DNA of 13,894 bases. Origin: Bacteroidales bacterium (lineage in GTDB: Bacteria; Bacteroidota; Bacteroidia; Bacteroidales; UBA932). Shown here piece by piece: positions 12,851 through 13,894 of the stretch. Each line of letters starts with the position of its first letter. Position 1 is the stretch's first letter. Position numbers and translations under genes: made by a program. Under the pieces are notes generated by a model, which saw only the letters and a list, made by a program, of their open reading frames with translations, was not told the origin of the DNA and searched no databases. The stretch lies in the NCBI GenBank assembly GCA_024689525.1, contig JAILDI010000157.1, positions 1-13,894 of the forward strand. Reading direction: 5' to 3'.

Positions 12851-13894
12851 TTACTTTTTAACGTTGGACAGAATCAGGGTTCCGCGCAGTTTGTCGCCAA
12901 GCTCCAATCCTTCGCGGATCTCGATATTGATGCCGTCGGAAAGGCCCGTGACCACGTCGCGGCGCTCATATCCCTCAAGAGTTTCCAGAAAAACATAGGT
13001 CTGCTCGCCCTCGAACTGCAGCGCAGCCTCGGGGATGGCAAGTACCTGCTCCACGCTCTGCAGCACAATCGACGCGTTGGCGCTGTAGCCGGAGCGGATT
13101 GTAACGTCGCCGGGGATATCGACCGAAGCCTTGATCTCGAACAGATTGGCGCCGTTGTTCTCCGTTGCCTTGGGCGAAATGTACTCCAGGACCGCGTTGA
13201 AGCTCACGTCCTGCAGCGCTCCCACTGAAATCACCACCGGCATCCCCACCGACAGGCGGCCCACCTCGGTCTCGTCGATGTTGCCGTCGAAAATGAGGTC
13301 GTCCATGTCGGCCACGGTGGCAATCGTGGTACCGTCATTGAAGGTGTTCGACTGCGTCACCGAATTACCCACCTTCACCGGAATGTCCAATATCAGGCCC
13401 GAAATGGTCGACCTGATGAGGGTGGAACTCCCCTGTGCGTTGGACGAGGATACGCCGTCGCGCACGATCTCCAGAGATTCCTGGGCCGATGCCAGCTCCT
13501 CCTTCGCCTGTTCCAGGGCCTGGAGCACCTTCTCGTACTCATCGGCACTCACCAGCGACTGGTCGAAGAGATTCTTCTCGCGGTCGTAATTGGTCTGCGC
13601 CTGCTTGAGGTTCACCTCCGCCAGCCGGACCCGGCTCTGGGCCGATGACAGGGACGACATGTCCGGAATCACCTTCACCTTGGCGATGATTTCGTCCTTC
13701 TTCACCGTCTGGCCGCTCTCCTTGTACAGCTGGGAGATGATTCCGCTTATCTGCGGCTTGATGTTCACCTCGTCGCGGGGCTGGATCTTGCCTGTGACCA
13801 CGGTGGACTTCACGATGTCCATACGGGTAACCTCAACTGTGGTGTACTGCTCCACCTTGGGTTTGGAACGGCGGAAAAGATACACGAAGGTGCC
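12851..13894 (-). CDS. Periplasmic adaptor subunit (HlyD/MacA-like membrane fusion protein), 5' end outside window
   Basis: A membrane fusion protein linking an inner-membrane pump to the TolC-family protein. The frame is open to the window edge; residues GTFVYLFRRSKPK at the edge look like the end of the N-terminal membrane anchor, so the true start lies beyond 13894 and a GTG at 13885 is unlikely. Then VEVTRMDIVKSTVVTGKIQP and VNIKPQISGIISQLYKESGQ (first half of the biotinyl-lipoyl domain), a coiled-coil hairpin rich in Ala, Gln and Glu (about 75-155 of the visible part), TISGLILDIPVKVGNSV (second lipoyl half), the beta-barrel domain (DDLIFDGNIDETEVGRLSVG) and a membrane-proximal domain ending in AIPEAALQFEG. 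The DDLIFDGNIDETEV style is typical of adaptors paired with MacB-like ABC exporters, so an ABC pump is the likely partner upstream, outside the window; an RND pump is not excluded. Confidence 0.92.
   Translation of the reverse strand, partial: GTFVYLFRRSKPKVEQYTTVEVTRMDIVKSTVVTGKIQPRDEVNIKPQISGIISQLYKESGQTVKKDEIIAKVKVIPDMSSLSSAQSRVRLAEVNLKQAQTNYDREKNLFDQSLVSADEYEKVLQALEQAKEELASAQESLEIVRDGVSSSNAQGSSTLIRSTISGLILDIPVKVGNSVTQSNTFNDGTTIATVADMDDLIFDGNIDETEVGRLSVGMPVVISVGALQDVSFNAVLEYISPKATENNGANLFEIKASVDIPGDVTIRSGYSANASIVLQSVEQVLAIPEAALQFEGEQTYVFLETLEGYERRDVVTGLSDGINIEIREGLELGDKLRGTLILSNVKK

Noticed and set aside
13883..13885. GTG at 13885 as the start of the adaptor protein
   Set aside because: The frame stays open to the window edge and the residues before it (GTF) look like the end of a membrane anchor, which adaptors of this family normally have.

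Overview
The window looks like chromosomal DNA of a fairly GC-rich member of the Bacteroidota, most likely Bacteroidales. The evidence is the TAnnTTTG-type -7 promoter elements, the near absence of Shine-Dalgarno sequences, and the style of the proteins (Dxs, RecO, S41 protease, TolC/adaptor pair). No 16S or other taxonomic marker is present, so the genus is not assigned. Sampled lines of the core genes are in the high 50s to mid 60s % GC. The transposase-like gene at 5108-6040 is visibly lower, in the mid 40s.

Layout. 1-1821 (minus) is dxs of the MEP isoprenoid pathway, cut at its C-terminus by the window edge. Divergent from it, 1892-4710 (plus) carries two tandem paralogous MFS transporters overlapping by one base; their C-halves resemble MFSD1. 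At 4711-5107 is a 397-bp spacer holding a short tandem repeat, a 108-bp palindromic element and an AT-rich leader. At 5108-6040 (plus) is a RAYT/Y1 (HUH) transposase-like protein. From 9662 down to 6157 (minus) runs a compact four-gene operon with every junction overlapping: rdgB, a trans-isoprenyl diphosphate synthase, a U32 protease-family protein (YegQ/TrhP-like) and recO. A symmetric pair of -7 elements at 9690-9718 separates it from the divergent, secreted S41 C-terminal processing protease (9768-11405). From the right edge leftwards (minus) come a periplasmic adaptor subunit (5' end outside the window) and a TolC-family outer-membrane factor, two parts of a tripartite efflux system whose pump gene is not in view.

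The most notable structure is a family of three dispersed elements, each exactly 108 bp (4809-4916, 6043-6150, 11411-11518). Each begins GTGGCG, ends CGCCAC, has a strong central CCCCTGGTG/CACCAGGGG stem-loop, and carries a smaller palindrome centred on base 21 from the ends. Two copies bracket the RAYT gene. The third lies alone between the S41 protease and TolC genes. Copies two and three almost exactly fill the gap between two convergent stop codons. This is the architecture of REPINs (paired inverted REP sequences) with their cognate RAYT, here with a central stem-loop. A second genome-scale signal is the very frequent octamer CATCGGCC/GGCCGATG: 21 copies counted by eye, on both strands, in genes and in the spacer.
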